Shown in pieces: positions 39,412 to 48,965 of a stretch of DNA of 64,000 nt. Source of the stretch: Paraburkholderia eburnea (lineage in GTDB: Bacteria; Pseudomonadota; Gammaproteobacteria; Burkholderiales; Burkholderiaceae). Position 1 is the first letter of the stretch. Each line of letters begins with the position of its first letter. The notes under the pieces are model-generated. The model did not search any database. It saw only the letters and a program-made list of their open reading frames with translations, and was not told the DNA's origin. The DNA lies in the NCBI RefSeq assembly GCF_002917095.1, contig NZ_PQGA01000008.1, positions 1 through 64,000 on the forward strand, read 5' to 3'. The translations under genes and the position numbers were made by a program.

Positions 39412-41784
39412 ATGCGGCCATCCGTATTCCCTTCACCGGCCAACGCGGCCGAACGAAATCGATTCCACGCGCGCTCGCTTCAGCATCAGCGCCCGCTTTC
39501 GTTCGTCACGATGGCGCTGTCGATCGGCGCGTATGCGTTGTTCGTGGCGGCGCGTGCGCTGCTTGTCGACGCACCCTTTCCGCTCTGGATTGCCACGCTC
39601 GCGGGCCTCGGCCTCGTGCTACTGGTGCTCGCCATTCCGCGCACGCGCTCCACAGCGGAATTCGGCCTGATCGGCGTGGCCTATGTGGTCATCATGCAGC
39701 TCGCCGCCAACGCACTGGCGCGCGGCACCGACGATCCGCTCGTCTGGATGACGCCCGTCGTCGTGGCGATCACGCTCTGCGCCGCGCCGCTGTGGCTCAC
39801 GCCGCGCCACTTCGCGCTGGGCAGCGTTTGCTACTACGCATCGACGCTGCCGTTCGTGCTGGGCCTGCCGCACGACGTCGCGCGGCTTGCGATCTTCGGC
39901 GTTTGGCTGGTCATCGCGCTCATGACGGCCATCGTGTTTCACTTCGGCTTCTATCATTTCCGCTACCGTCATTTCCAGCTTGAAGAAGCGCTCACGACGC
40001 GCGCCGCTACCGACGCGTTGACCGGCGTGATGAACCGCCGTGCCTTTCTCGATGAAGCCGAGCGCTTCATCGCCGCGCGCCGCAAAGCGAGCCGCCCCGT
40101 CGCCCTGCTGTTCGTCGACATCGACCGGTTCAAGTCGATCAACGAGCAGTTCGGCCATGGCGCGGGTGACAAGGCGTTGCAGAACGTCGCCGATACGATC
40201 GTGCAGCACGCGCCCGAAGGCGCGCTGATCGCCCGCATGGGCGGCGAGGAATTCGTCGTGCTGGTCGAAGAGCGGCCGCCCGCGCCCATCGCGGGTCTCG
40301 CGCAGTCGCTGCGCCACGCGATCTCGCAGATCGCGCGGCCCGACGGTTTCGTGACCGTGAGCATCGGCGTGGCCCGCATGCAAGGCGAGGACAGCGAGGA
40401 CGATCTCGCGGCGCTGCTCGAACGCGCGGACGAGGCGCTGTTCCGCGCCAGGCAGGCCGGGCGCAATCAGGTGGCCTTCGAACGCGGCGCGTCGCTGGTG
40501 GCCGTGCGCAACACGGCCGCACATGACGCCAACGACGCCAATAACGCCGTCCAGCAGATCAGCACGCCCGTCCAGATGCCGCGCATGCGCTGGCGCAACG
40601 TCACGCTGGTGTCGCATTTCCAGCCGCTCTGGAGTCTGCCGCGCGAAAAACTCATCGGCGTCGAAGCCCTGCTGCGCGGCGAGGACGACCAGGGCGGCCT
40701 GGTGCCGCCCGTCGTGCTGTTCGGCGGCCTGTCGGCTGACGAGTTGCGCGAGCTGGACGTGCTCGCGCATCGCTGCCATCTGCACAGCGCCGCGGGGCGC
40801 TTGCCCGACGGCGCGCGCCTGTTCCTCAACATCCTGCCGTCCACCTTCATCTGTCCCGGCTACGAGGCCGAACTCGCCGGCATGGTCGACGCGGCGGGCC
40901 TCGCGCCCGGCGACATCGTGCTGGAACTGCTCGAATCCGACGATGCGGGCCCGGATGCGCTGTCGCTGGCGGCCAACCGCTATCGCGACTGCGGCTTCCT
41001 GATCGCCGTCGACGACTTCGGCGCGCGCTATTCGAATCTCGACCGCCTGCTGCGCATTCAGCCCGATCTCGTGAAGCTCGACGGCGAACTGATCCGCGCA
41101 CGCAATCGCCGCTCGGGGCGCCCCTTGCTGCGCGATCTGGTCACGCTGCTGCATCAGTCGGATATCGTCGTCGTGGTCGAGGGCGTCGAGACGACCGAGG
41201 AACTGGTACTGGCCGTCGAAGCCAAGGTCGACATCGCCCAGGGCTTCCTGCTTGGGCGCCCCAACGCGTCGCTCGCGCCCGCCAACACCACGCCCACGCG
41301 CATCGACCACGCCTTCGACCTCGCCGCCGAAGCCCGCGCGGCGCGTATGAGCCGCTTCGATTGCGCGATCCGTCCGTGGCTCGCCGGTCTCGCCGAAGCC
41401 AGCCGCCAGGTGCAAGCGGGCGTGCCGTACGGCGAATCGCTCGCGAGGCTGATGGCCGGGCCGCAATGCGTGCGCGCCTTCGCGCTCGGCCCCACCGGGC
41501 GGCCGACGCTGTTCGAGGCGCGCGGCGCGGCGCGCACCGAGCCGCCCTTGAGCCTGCACAACGGCAGCGACGCGGCCGGCGGACGCTGGGATCATCGCGC
41601 GTTCTTCTGGAGGGCGGCGCGCAACAACGGCCAGGCGGTCTACTCCGGCCCGATGCTCTCGCCGCTGACGAGTTGCCTGTGCGTGATTGCGTCGATTGCG
41701 ATCGAGGTGGACAACCAGCAAGTGCTGCTGGCAGTCGAGCTGGACTGGGCCTCGCCCGACCTGCCGTGGCCGGAAGCGGCCTGA
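39412..41784 (+). CDS. Membrane GGDEF-EAL protein (c-di-GMP turnover)
   Basis: The start at ATG 39412 gives 790 residues; a GTG at 39403 is in frame but overlaps the GGAG ribosome-binding site. There are about six N-terminal membrane helices (to about residue 185), then a GGDEF domain (ALTGVMNRRAF, DIDRFKSINEQFGH, ARMGGEEF) and an EAL domain. The EAL domain keeps EALLRG, the asparagine in FLNILPS, VDDFGARYSN, KLDGELI, VEGVET and AQGFLLGRP. No RxxD inhibitory site precedes GGEEF. A C-terminal extension of about 140 residues after the EAL domain is of unknown type. The main activity cannot be predicted, as both domains look intact. Confidence 0.92.
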   Translation: MRPSVFPSPANAAERNRFHARSLQHQRPLSFVTMALSIGAYALFVAARALLVDAPFPLWIATLAGLGLVLLVLAIPRTRSTAEFGLIGVAYVVIMQLAANALARGTDDPLVWMTPVVVAITLCAAPLWLTPRHFALGSVCYYASTLPFVLGLPHDVARLAIFGVWLVIALMTAIVFHFGFYHFRYRHFQLEEALTTRAATDALTGVMNRRAFLDEAERFIAARRKASRPVALLFVDIDRFKSINEQFGHGAGDKALQNVADTIVQHAPEGALIARMGGEEFVVLVEERPPAPIAGLAQSLRHAISQIARPDGFVTVSIGVARMQGEDSEDDLAALLERADEALFRARQAGRNQVAFERGASLVAVRNTAAHDANDANNAVQQISTPVQMPRMRWRNVTLVSHFQPLWSLPREKLIGVEALLRGEDDQGGLVPPVVLFGGLSADELRELDVLAHRCHLHSAAGRLPDGARLFLNILPSTFICPGYEAELAGMVDAAGLAPGDIVLELLESDDAGPDALSLAANRYRDCGFLIAVDDFGARYSNLDRLLRIQPDLVKLDGELIRARNRRSGRPLLRDLVTLLHQSDIVVVVEGVETTEELVLAVEAKVDIAQGFLLGRPNASLAPANTTPTRIDHAFDLAAEARAARMSRFDCAIRPWLAGLAEASRQVQAGVPYGESLARLMAGPQCVRAFALGPTGRPTLFEARGAARTEPPLSLHNGSDAAGGRWDHRAFFWRAARNNGQAVYSGPMLSPLTSCLCVIASIAIEVDNQQVLLAVELDWASPDLPWPEAA

Positions 41785-41846
41785 AGTTTCGGCGAAGGAT
41801 CTTGCCGGTGCGCTACGAATGTTGTTTTCGACGCACGAAGGCACTA

Positions 41847-41858
41847 GCACGATCGTGC
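41847..41858. promoter_or_regulatory. 12-bp perfect palindrome upstream of the FNR gene
   Basis: GCACGATCGTGC is a perfect palindrome 117 bp before the FNR start codon. It does not match an FNR box (TTGAT-N4-ATCAA), so it may be a site for another regulator or chance. Confidence 0.3.
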
Positions 41859-41975
41859 ACAGCGCCGTCTGACAAGGCTCGAACAACACGGCTCCCGATG
41901 CGCGTCATTTTGTCGCCTATATAACCCTTCTCAGTAAGGGGACAATAATCCGGAACCGATCAGAGGAGTGTTTCG

Positions 41976-42740
41976 ATGCTGTCCCCTACCGCGGTATCCC
42001 CAGTCGTCGTGCGCCACGTCAACCCGGCCAGCCTCGCACCAGCGCCGGCCCGGCAGACGGCGGCACGCTGCTCCGCCTGCGCCATGCGCCATCTCTGCAT
42101 GCCGCAAGGACTCGCCTCCGACGATGTGCCCAAGCTCGAAGCCCTGATCTGCAGCGTGCGCAAGGTGCGCCGCGGCGAAGCGCTCTATCGCGCGGGCGAC
42201 CACTTCGACAACCTCTACGCCGTGCGCTCCGGTTCGCTCAAGACGCTGATCGTGCATCGCGATGGCCGCGAACAGATCACCGGGCTGCAACTGGCGGGCG
42301 AGGCGCTCGGCCTCGACGGCATCGCCACCGATATCCACGCGTTCAGCGCCGTCGCACTGGAGGACAGCTCGATCTGCACGCTGCCCTACACCGCGCTCAA
42401 GAACCTGTGCCGCGAGACCGTGACGATGCAGGATCGCCTGCACCGCCTGATGGGCGACCAGCTCAACCGCGAAGCCTCGCAGATGATGGTGCTGGGTTCG
42501 CTGTCCGCCGAGGAGCGTGTGGCGAACTTCCTGCTCGACGTGTCGGAGCGCAACTGGCAGCGCGGCTACTCGCACGCCGAATTCCATCTGCGCATGTCGC
42601 GAGAAGATATGGGCAGCTATCTGGGCATCACGCTCGAAACCGTGAGCCGCATTCTGTCGCGTTTCCAGAAGCGCAATCTGATCGACGCACAGGGCAAGCT
42701 GATCCGCATCGTCGATATCGAAGGGCTGCGCGCGCTGTAA
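41976..42740 (+). CDS. fnr: FNR-type oxygen-sensing transcriptional regulator
   Basis: The 254-residue Crp/Fnr protein carries the full iron-sulphur cysteine set: C32-x2-C35-x5-C41 at the N-terminus (RCSACAMRHLC) and a fourth at C134 (SSICTLPY), spaced as in E. coli FNR. The central cyclic-nucleotide-like beta-roll (about 58-140), dimer helix and C-terminal helix-turn-helix (MSREDMGSYLGITLETVSRILSRFQ) follow. The recognition helix has the E--SR pattern of proteins that bind TTGAT-N4-ATCAA. It should sense oxygen and control low-oxygen genes. AGAGGAG precedes the ATG. Confidence 0.94.
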   Translation: MLSPTAVSPVVVRHVNPASLAPAPARQTAARCSACAMRHLCMPQGLASDDVPKLEALICSVRKVRRGEALYRAGDHFDNLYAVRSGSLKTLIVHRDGREQITGLQLAGEALGLDGIATDIHAFSAVALEDSSICTLPYTALKNLCRETVTMQDRLHRLMGDQLNREASQMMVLGSLSAEERVANFLLDVSERNWQRGYSHAEFHLRMSREDMGSYLGITLETVSRILSRFQKRNLIDAQGKLIRIVDIEGLRAL

Positions 42741-42812
42741 ATCCCGCGCGCGGCAAGCGCAGGGCCACGCGGTTATAGTGGCCCTGTTGCTTCCGCCCAC
42801 GTCCTGCGCGCC

Positions 42813-43628
42813 ATGCCCGGTCAATTCCCCGCCCCCGTTTCCCCGCCGAATTTCGCCGATATCGACGACAGGCGTCTTGCCTGGTGGTCGTCGGGCAGCG
42901 GCTCGCCCACCGTCGTGCTCGAAACGGGGCTGGGCGCCGAAAGCGCCGACTGGCAGCCCGTGCAGGCCGCCATCGATGCGCGGTTTCGCGTGTTTCGCTA
43001 CGACCGCGCAGGACGCGGCGCAAGCGAACCCGCCAGCGGACCACGCGACGCCGCCGCGATGGTCGACGATCTCGCCAAACTGTTGAACGCCGCGCGGATG
43101 CCCGCGCCCTGGCTGCTGGTCGGCCATTCGTATGGCGGCCTGCTCATGCGGCTGTTCGCCCGGCGTTTTCGCACGCAGACCTGCGGCCTCGTGCTCGTCG
43201 AAGCCATGCATGACGAGCAGTTCGATGCGTTCGGCCAGGCATTCGTCGAGCCCGCGCCCGACGATTCCCATGCGCTCACGTCGATGCGCGCGCTCTGGCG
43301 TGAAGGCTGGCGCGATGCGCGCACCACGCCCGAAGGCATCGACTTTCCCGCGAGTTTTCGCGCAGCGCGAGCTATCGGCACGCCCGGCACGCTCGGCGAT
43401 CTGCCCATGGCCGTGCTCGCGGCGGACTCGTTCGGCCACTCGCCTTTCTTCGCCGCACACCGACGCGGCGACCTGCAACGTCAATGGGAAAACATGCAGG
43501 CGAGCTTCCTCGCCTTGTCGTCGCGCGCCGAACTCATCCACGTGCCGCAGAGCGAACACTTCATGCAGCGCGACGCGCCGCAGGCCATCGTCGATGCAAT
43601 CGACCGCGTGGCGCGGCACGCCCTGTAA
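42813..43628 (+). CDS. Alpha/beta hydrolase
   Basis: The 271-residue protein has the alpha/beta-hydrolase fold with an oxyanion region (VVLETGLGAESADWQPV), FRYDRAGRGAS, and the nucleophile elbow LLVGHSYGGLLMR. The catalytic histidine is probably in VPQSEHFMQRDAP. Nothing indicates the substrate. It follows fnr by 72 bp on the same strand. Confidence 0.9.
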   Translation: MPGQFPAPVSPPNFADIDDRRLAWWSSGSGSPTVVLETGLGAESADWQPVQAAIDARFRVFRYDRAGRGASEPASGPRDAAAMVDDLAKLLNAARMPAPWLLVGHSYGGLLMRLFARRFRTQTCGLVLVEAMHDEQFDAFGQAFVEPAPDDSHALTSMRALWREGWRDARTTPEGIDFPASFRAARAIGTPGTLGDLPMAVLAADSFGHSPFFAAHRRGDLQRQWENMQASFLALSSRAELIHVPQSEHFMQRDAPQAIVDAIDRVARHAL

Positions 43629-43667
43629 GCACCCTGTTCCCAACGTCTCTCCAGCGACTTCGCTTAA

Positions 43668-44219
43668 TCAGCATTCCTTATCAACGACCTCTTCGTCGAA
43701 AACGAGCGGCGCGATATCGACATTGGGCAACTGCCCCAGCAGCGCGGGCGCCAGCAACAGCTTGGCGGCCCGCACACCGGCACCCATCACGATGCGCTCG
43801 CGCGTCATCACAGCGGCATCGACCAGCACGACCCAGTCATCGGGCACGCCGAACGCCGTGATGCCGCCGAACTCCATGCCCGTGAGTTCGACTGCCTGCT
43901 CGCGCTTCGCGAACGACAGACGTTGCGCGCCCAGCCGCGCTTTCACCGCGCCGTTGACGTCGAGGCGCCGCGAGCCGAGTGTCACCACGGCGGCATGATG
44001 CTCCGCGCCGTCGCGTTTATAGCGCAGCACCAGCGTATTCGCACAGTCTTCGAGACCGAAGCCATAGCGCTCGCTGAACTGGGCGGTATCGGATGCGTCG
44101 TCGTCCACCGTGAAGACCGACACGCCCTGCGCGGGCAAACGGGCCATGACGTTGCCCGGAACATGATGTTCGCGTTGCGCGTCGGGGACGATGTCGAGTC
44201 GATGATGCGGAGCTTCCAT
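43668..44219 (-). CDS. YbaK/EbsC-type aminoacyl-tRNA deacylase-like protein
   Basis: The 183-residue protein fits the YbaK/ProX editing-domain family: VFTVDDDASDTAQFSERYGF at the substrate-entry side, NTLVLRYKRDGAEHHAAVVTL, and the typical MEFGGITAFGVPDDWVVLVD and ERIVMGAGVRAAKLLL. Relatives hydrolyse mischarged aminoacyl-tRNAs such as Cys-tRNA(Pro) or Ala-tRNA(Pro). The acidic extreme C-terminus is variable in the family. It is convergent with the alpha/beta hydrolase gene. Confidence 0.88.
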   Translation of the reverse strand: MEAPHHRLDIVPDAQREHHVPGNVMARLPAQGVSVFTVDDDASDTAQFSERYGFGLEDCANTLVLRYKRDGAEHHAAVVTLGSRRLDVNGAVKARLGAQRLSFAKREQAVELTGMEFGGITAFGVPDDWVVLVDAAVMTRERIVMGAGVRAAKLLLAPALLGQLPNVDIAPLVFDEEVVDKEC

Positions 44220-44366
44220 GAGGGTTGCGTCTCCATTGTTTGCGGATTCTCAAGCGGTATTTTATCGGTTGCCGTCCCGTCGGCGCTCGCAAACAACGGC
44301 CCCTATAATGACGATCGATTCCGCGCTTCACGCTTCCTCTCGTCTCCCCTCGCCCCTTCAAGCACC

Positions 44367-44738
44367 ATGACCACCGATCCCCAATTCTCCGAGCGCCTTT
44401 TTTCCTATGGCACCCTGCAGCTCGAACAGGTGCAGATCGCCACCTTCGGCCGCAAGCTCGACGCTCAGACCGACGACATGCCCGGCTTCTCCCTCACGAT
44501 GCTGAAGATCGAGGACCCGCAGGTCGTCGCGACGAGCGGCAAGACTCATCACCCTGTCGTCGCGTGGACGGGCAATCCCGCCGATCGTGTCAGTGGCGCG
44601 GTGTTTGCGATCACGCCGGAAGAACTCGCGCAGGCCGACGCATATGAAGTCGCGGCTTACCGGCGCGATCGCGTCACGCTCGCTTCGGGCGTGTCGGCGT
44701 GGGTGTACGTGGATGCCAATTCGCCGCGGCCGGACTAA
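44367..44738 (+). CDS. Gamma-glutamylcyclotransferase (AIG2-like) family protein
   Basis: The 123-residue protein starts at ATG 44367. It has the GGCT-fold signature FSYGTLQLEQVQ (YGTL loop binds the gamma-glutamyl group) and the catalytic-glutamate segment ADAYEVAAYRRDRV. The family cyclises gamma-glutamyl amines or peptides to 5-oxoproline; the exact substrate is unknown. A longer frame extends upstream through the deacylase promoter region and is not credible. Confidence 0.9.
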   Translation: MTTDPQFSERLFSYGTLQLEQVQIATFGRKLDAQTDDMPGFSLTMLKIEDPQVVATSGKTHHPVVAWTGNPADRVSGAVFAITPEELAQADAYEVAAYRRDRVTLASGVSAWVYVDANSPRPD

Positions 44739-44910
44739 TTTCCCGACAGCGTCGCCGACGGCGGCGCAAACTCGCCCGGAACCGTCCGACGTGATGAGCA
44801 ACCGTGCGCGCGGGCGGCGGCAAGACCGCGTGGAACCAGTCCATCCTCAGCCTTGCGGCGCGGCAGGCGTCCGCGCCACGCACCACGGTACCGATAGCGC
44901 CGATGAACCA

Positions 44911-44948
44911 TAAAAAAGCGAGCCGCAGGAATCTCTCCCACGGCTCGC
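44911..44948 (-). terminator. Terminator of the DUF3597 gene
   Basis: Read on the minus strand, the stem GCGAGCCG / CGGCTCGC (44941-44948 and 44918-44925) is followed by a run of six T. It lies 62 bp after the DUF3597 stop codon. Confidence 0.75.
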
Positions 44949-45009
44949 CTTTGCTACCTTCACACGCCGGGCGCGCCCCAATCAGGGGCAAACCGGAGCG
45001 TCAATCGAA

Positions 45010-45411
45010 TCAGCCCGCCAGGTCAGCCGGCAGCTTGCCGCCGTTCGCGGCCAGCGCTGCCATCACCTGTTTGTGCAGCCAGATGTTCATGCTTGCGGAG
45101 TCGTTCACGTCGCCCGAGTACTTGAGTTCCTGCGCGAGTTGCTTGCGGTGATCGAGGCTGCTGTCCACGCCGAGCGCCTTCATCGTATCGACGATCGACA
45201 CGCGCCAGTTCAGGGTCTGGCCGCTTTCGGACACGAGCTGGTCCATCACGGCGGCAACATCGACGTCGGTCAGCGGCGCGGGAGCCGGCGCAGCGTCGGG
45301 CGCAGCGGCCTGGGCGGCAGCGGGGTCCGGCGTCGGCTCGACGGCCGGCGGCGTCTGGTCAGGTTTGGCCTTGTGAAACAGCTTGTTGACGATATCGCCA
45401 AAGATACTCAT
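45010..45411 (-). CDS. DUF3597 protein
   Basis: The 133-residue protein has the DUF3597 layout: a short N-terminal MSIFGDIVNKLFHKA helix, a Pro/Ala linker (about residues 20-48) and a conserved C-terminal domain (VAAVMDQLVSESGQTLNWR, then VDTMKALGVDSSLDHRKQLA). The fold of this domain resembles LysM-less small helical bundles and its function is unknown. It is a single gene with its own terminator. Confidence 0.9.
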   Translation of the reverse strand: MSIFGDIVNKLFHKAKPDQTPPAVEPTPDPAAAQAAAPDAAPAPAPLTDVDVAAVMDQLVSESGQTLNWRVSIVDTMKALGVDSSLDHRKQLAQELKYSGDVNDSASMNIWLHKQVMAALAANGGKLPADLAG

Positions 45412-45602
45412 TTGCGTGACTCCTATGGGGGTTGCTGGTTGCCGAGGCGGCGACGCTGCGCCGTCTTTGCCTCGTCAGGCGAAGTATGCCCGAGCATGAA
45501 AAAATACCATCCTGAAATGCCCTGAAACATGCCTGTCACATGAGCGACGGGACGATGTTTGCGATCCATTCAGCAAGGACACCGCAGCGCTCACGCCTGC
45601 AT

Positions 45603-46292
45603 TCACCGCACATCGCAGATCAGTTGCAGCACGGCCTTGGCGCGTTCGAGCGGTAGTTCGCTGATCGACAGATGCACGGTACCGGGCTGCTCGCTGTTGA
45701 CTTTCACTTCGATCTGCGGCCCGCCCGTCACGAGGCGCGGCAGCACCACCCAGCGATGCCCCTCCCATTCCGGGCTGTGCAGGCCGATGCTCGCAAGCAG
45801 CGTGGGCATGGTGAAGCCGTGCGCGGGCTGGGCGATGTCGTAGCCACCGACGCCGCCCTGGGCATATGCCCCACGCGACGGATAAGCCGACCCCTGGTGT
45901 CCACGCTGGGCGCGAATCCGTTCGAGCACGTCGACGTAGCCCGGCATCAGGCGCCCCTTGATTTCCTCCGCAAGACGACTCGCCTTCTTTGACAGCGACA
46001 GCGAAATCGAGCGCCGGTAACGGCACGCGCGCAGGGTATCGACGCTGAGGTAGTCTGAAACCCGCACCGGCGCGCCATTGAGCGCAAGCACGCTCTCCAC
46101 CACGATCCTCCCCGCCGCCTCGGGCGGCGAAAAGCGCAACAGCAGCGTCGCGTCCGGATCGACGTTGGGCAGATGCACGACCCAGGTTTGCGCCTTCGGC
46201 ATGGAAGCCGCGTGATCGATTTGCGCGCACAGCGCGTGGGCGAGCACCTCGGCGTCGCTAACGTAGTTGCGCTCCACGGCCGGCGCGCTCAT
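45603..46292 (-). CDS. Hypothetical protein, second gene of a two-gene unit
   Basis: The 229-residue protein starts at ATG 46292, overlapping by four bases the stop of the DUF333 gene upstream, which indicates translational coupling. It has no signal peptide or membrane helix. It contains a mixed alpha/beta N-terminal half, a basic helical segment (SLSLSKKASRLAEEIKGRLM) and a glycine/tyrosine-rich loop around residues 135-155. I do not recognise a family. Confidence 0.7.
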   Translation of the reverse strand: MSAPAVERNYVSDAEVLAHALCAQIDHAASMPKAQTWVVHLPNVDPDATLLLRFSPPEAAGRIVVESVLALNGAPVRVSDYLSVDTLRACRYRRSISLSLSKKASRLAEEIKGRLMPGYVDVLERIRAQRGHQGSAYPSRGAYAQGGVGGYDIAQPAHGFTMPTLLASIGLHSPEWEGHRWVVLPRLVTGGPQIEVKVNSEQPGTVHLSISELPLERAKAVLQLICDVR

Positions 46293-46558
46293 TGTCCGGC
46301 CGACTGGCATTCGCCGCGCAGCAAGGCCCACTCTTCGCATTGCCGGCCGTTCGGCAGTTTGCAGAGACCCGACTGCCCTTCGGCCGTCTGGACGATCTGC
46401 AGGGTGCCGCCGTTGCGGATGCAGTTGACCGATGCGGGGTTGGCCAACGCGGCCTGCTGCTGCGCCGGGCTTTGCGCGCTGGTCGGCAACGGTTGCGCGC
46501 TGGCGACAGTGACGCAAAAGGCGGCGATGAGCGCGGGAAAAGAGTGGATTGTTTTCAT
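46289..46558 (-). CDS. Secreted DUF333 protein
   Basis: The start at 46558 gives 89 residues with a signal peptide ending VASAQ. The mature part has the DUF333 motif ANPASVNCIRNGGTLQIV and CKLPNGRQCEEWALLRGEC, with four cysteines that probably form disulphides. The family was once called putative hemolysin and is found in periplasmic inhibitors and small secreted proteins. It is translationally coupled to the hypothetical gene at 45603. Confidence 0.85.
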   Translation of the reverse strand: MKTIHSFPALIAAFCVTVASAQPLPTSAQSPAQQQAALANPASVNCIRNGGTLQIVQTAEGQSGLCKLPNGRQCEEWALLRGECQSAGQ

Positions 46559-46786
46559 ATTGGCCACCGTGTTGGCGAGCGTTTCGATCCGCCGCTGGGG
46601 AACGCACGCTGCGAGCGCTTGCGAACCCTGGCGGCGAGCACGACGGGTTTCTTCCTGATCGCCGATCAAGGAGACCGGCGATCGAAACCCGTGTGTCCTT
46701 GACGGTACAACATGCTTCACGCGGTTGCGCGCACGGTGTCACGAATTCGGAATTTACTGACCCTCCACGGCCGCACGTGGACGCAG

Positions 46787-46963
46787 CTACTTCCTGATGG
46801 CCGCCGTCACCACGATGTATTCGCCGGGATGACGCTGCTTGAGAAGAACCCAGGCCTGATCGATGGCGGCGTCGCCCGAAACGGCGTCGACCCGGATCGC
46901 GGAACCGATGTCGGTCGCGGTGTTCACGTGGCGATGGGTGTATTTAACGATGAAAGCCGGCAT
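46787..46963 (-). CDS. Small hypothetical protein (58 residues)
   Basis: The ATG at 46963 is preceded by GAGGAA at good spacing. The 58-residue product (MPAFIVKYTHRHVNTATDIG at the start, KQRHPGEYIVVTAAIRK at the end) has a compact alpha/beta look with two beta strands flanking a helix. No signal or membrane segment is present. Function is unknown. Confidence 0.65.
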   Translation of the reverse strand: MPAFIVKYTHRHVNTATDIGSAIRVDAVSGDAAIDQAWVLLKQRHPGEYIVVTAAIRK

Positions 46964-47309
46964 ATTTTCCTCGAATGGCTGTTGCGGCATACGCGAGCTA
47001 GACCTGACGGGCAGTAGCTGGCCGACAGGTTTTCGCGAGTGTATCGCTGCGACCCTGAATTCGATACGGCGGCCCACATTTTTTGACACTGCCGTCGGCC
47101 ACGCGCGCCTGCCTGCGTCACGTTGCTGCACGGCGCGACTCCAAAAAATGTTGCCGATCGTTGAAGCGCCAAGCATCGCTGGTTCCATCGAATGCCGCCA
47201 AATGCCGTTGAGTGTTACAGAATCCAACGGATGCAATTGCCATGCCGTAAACGCCGCGCGGCCCGTCATCGACGGGCCGCGCATCACAACACAGAGCGAC
47301 AAGCGCGTG
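46964..47309. other. Gene-free region with terminator
   Basis: Besides the hairpin at 47256-47282 I see nothing convincing in this 346-bp stretch. It carries the promoter of the small gene at 46787. Confidence 0.4.
47256..47282 (-). terminator. Hairpin after the APC permease gene
   Basis: A 12-bp perfect stem GCGCGGCCCGTC / GACGGGCCGCGC with a 3-base loop lies 28 bp beyond the permease stop. On the minus strand it is followed by GGCGTTT, so the T run is short. Confidence 0.65.
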
Positions 47310-48758
47310 CTACAGCCTCGAATTGCCGAGCCGCGCGTAAGCGACGGGATCGCGCTGTTTCAGTCGGCGCGCAAGATAGACGCCGATCACGGCGAACACC
47401 GGCAGCAGCGCGGTCAACGCATAGGAGAGCGTCGCGCCCGCACCCGTGAGCAGCGGAAAGTTGGCGATCGCCAGCATGAGCACCACGGCCAGCGCGACAC
47501 CCGAAATCACCGGGAACCACACGACGCGCAGCGAGCCTTCCTCCCGCACGCGCTGACGCCGGAAGAACACGAACACCGCCGCCGACGCCAGCGTCATCAA
47601 CGCGATGATGCACAGCGTCGCGACATTGGTGAGCCACGAGAACAGCGTCAGCACCGGATCGGCATGAGCGACGATAAACACCAGCACCACCACGGCTGCG
47701 ATCGCCGATTGCCACAACGATCCGCGATGCGGGCTGCAATGCACAGCATGTGTGTGGCCGAGCGACTTCGGCAGCAATCCTTCACGGCCGCTCGCGAAGA
47801 AATAACGCGCCGCCGAATTGTGGAACGCGAGCAGACCGGCGTAGACGCTCGTGATGAACAGCACGCTCATTGCCGCGGTGAGCGTACTGTTCGCGTAGTG
47901 ATCGGAAAGCGTGTAGAGGAAAGTGGTCGGATCCTGCAACGCATTAAGCGTTTTGACGATATCGTCCGCGCCCGCACCAATCACCATGCACCAGACCGAA
48001 AACGCGTAGAACCCACCAATCAGCAGTACTGAGATATACGTCGCGAGCGGCACCGTGCGCTGCGGGTCTTTGGCTTCCTCGCTGTAGATCGTCGTCGCCT
48101 CGAAGCCGATGAAGCTCGCGAAGCAGAACAGGAAACCGAGCGCGGGCGTGCCGCCCATAAACACGCGCGGCGTGAACGACACGGCGTTCACGCCATGCGC
48201 GCCGCCGCTCCTGAGAATCGCGAGATCGAGGATCAGCACGACCACGTACTCGCCCAGCACGAGCAGCGAAAGCACCTTGGCAGACAGGTCGATCTGCCGG
48301 TAGCCAAGCACGGCGATACTCGCCATCGCGGCGAGCGAGCACCCCCACCACGGCGCGTTCAGGCCGAAGTGAGTCTGCAGAAAGCCCGAGGACACCGCGC
48401 CGAACATGCCATACAGGCCGATCTGCATCGTGTTGTAGCCCAGCAGCGCGAGCAGTGCAGCCGCGCCGCCGGCCGTGCCGCCCAGCCCGCGCGCCGTGAA
48501 CGCGTAGAAGCCGCCGGCATTGGTGACGTGGCGCGACATCGCGGTATAGCCCGCCGCGAACAGTAGCAGGATCAGGACGGTGGCGACGAGCAGCGCCGGC
48601 GTGCCCGCGCCGTTGCCGAGCATGATGCCGATGGGAAAGCCGCCCGCGATGGCCACGAGCGGCCCGGCGGCGGAAATGACGAAAAAGACGATGAAGCCCA
48701 AACCAAGGGCGCCTTTGCGTAGTTCGGTCGAGGGCGTGGGTTCTGCCGCGACGTTCAT
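47310..48758 (-). CDS. APC-superfamily amino-acid/amine permease
   Basis: The start at 48758 gives 482 residues with about 12 membrane helices. APC features are the first unwound helix LGFIVFFVISAAGPLVAIAGGFP, the GGFYAFTARGLGG region, and FIGFEATTIYSEEAKDPQRTVP in helix 6. It imports an amino acid or amine by proton symport. It is downstream of an AraC regulator, aminotransferase and aldehyde dehydrogenase on the same strand, so its cargo is probably the amine or amino acid degraded by those enzymes. Confidence 0.92.
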   Translation of the reverse strand: MNVAAEPTPSTELRKGALGLGFIVFFVISAAGPLVAIAGGFPIGIMLGNGAGTPALLVATVLILLLFAAGYTAMSRHVTNAGGFYAFTARGLGGTAGGAAALLALLGYNTMQIGLYGMFGAVSSGFLQTHFGLNAPWWGCSLAAMASIAVLGYRQIDLSAKVLSLLVLGEYVVVLILDLAILRSGGAHGVNAVSFTPRVFMGGTPALGFLFCFASFIGFEATTIYSEEAKDPQRTVPLATYISVLLIGGFYAFSVWCMVIGAGADDIVKTLNALQDPTTFLYTLSDHYANSTLTAAMSVLFITSVYAGLLAFHNSAARYFFASGREGLLPKSLGHTHAVHCSPHRGSLWQSAIAAVVVLVFIVAHADPVLTLFSWLTNVATLCIIALMTLASAAVFVFFRRQRVREEGSLRVVWFPVISGVALAVVLMLAIANFPLLTGAGATLSYALTALLPVFAVIGVYLARRLKQRDPVAYARLGNSRL

Positions 48759-48965
48759 GTATCTCGCTCCGATGAGTAGTAATCGTGCCACGGCGCGCAT
48801 GACGCGCCGGGTGACGGGAACCACTGTAGAGAGCCAAAATTGCCGACCGGCAGCACAAATCGGCAAGCCGCGCGGCGCGGGGCCGGAACCAGGGTTAGTC
48901 GGGAGAAGAATCGTGCGCGCAACCGGCGCCGATGTAAGCGGAACGAAAAACCGCCGAGAAAAGAA

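Noticed and set aside
39619..41889. 756-codon open frame on the minus strand
   Set aside because: Antisense shadow of the GGDEF-EAL gene, whose product has intact motifs in the plus frame.
41881..41975. FNR box in the promoter of fnr
   Set aside because: No TTGAT-N4-ATCAA-like sequence was found upstream of the gene.
41931..43643. 570-codon open frame on the minus strand
   Set aside because: Shadow of fnr and the alpha/beta hydrolase gene, both of which have complete motif sets.
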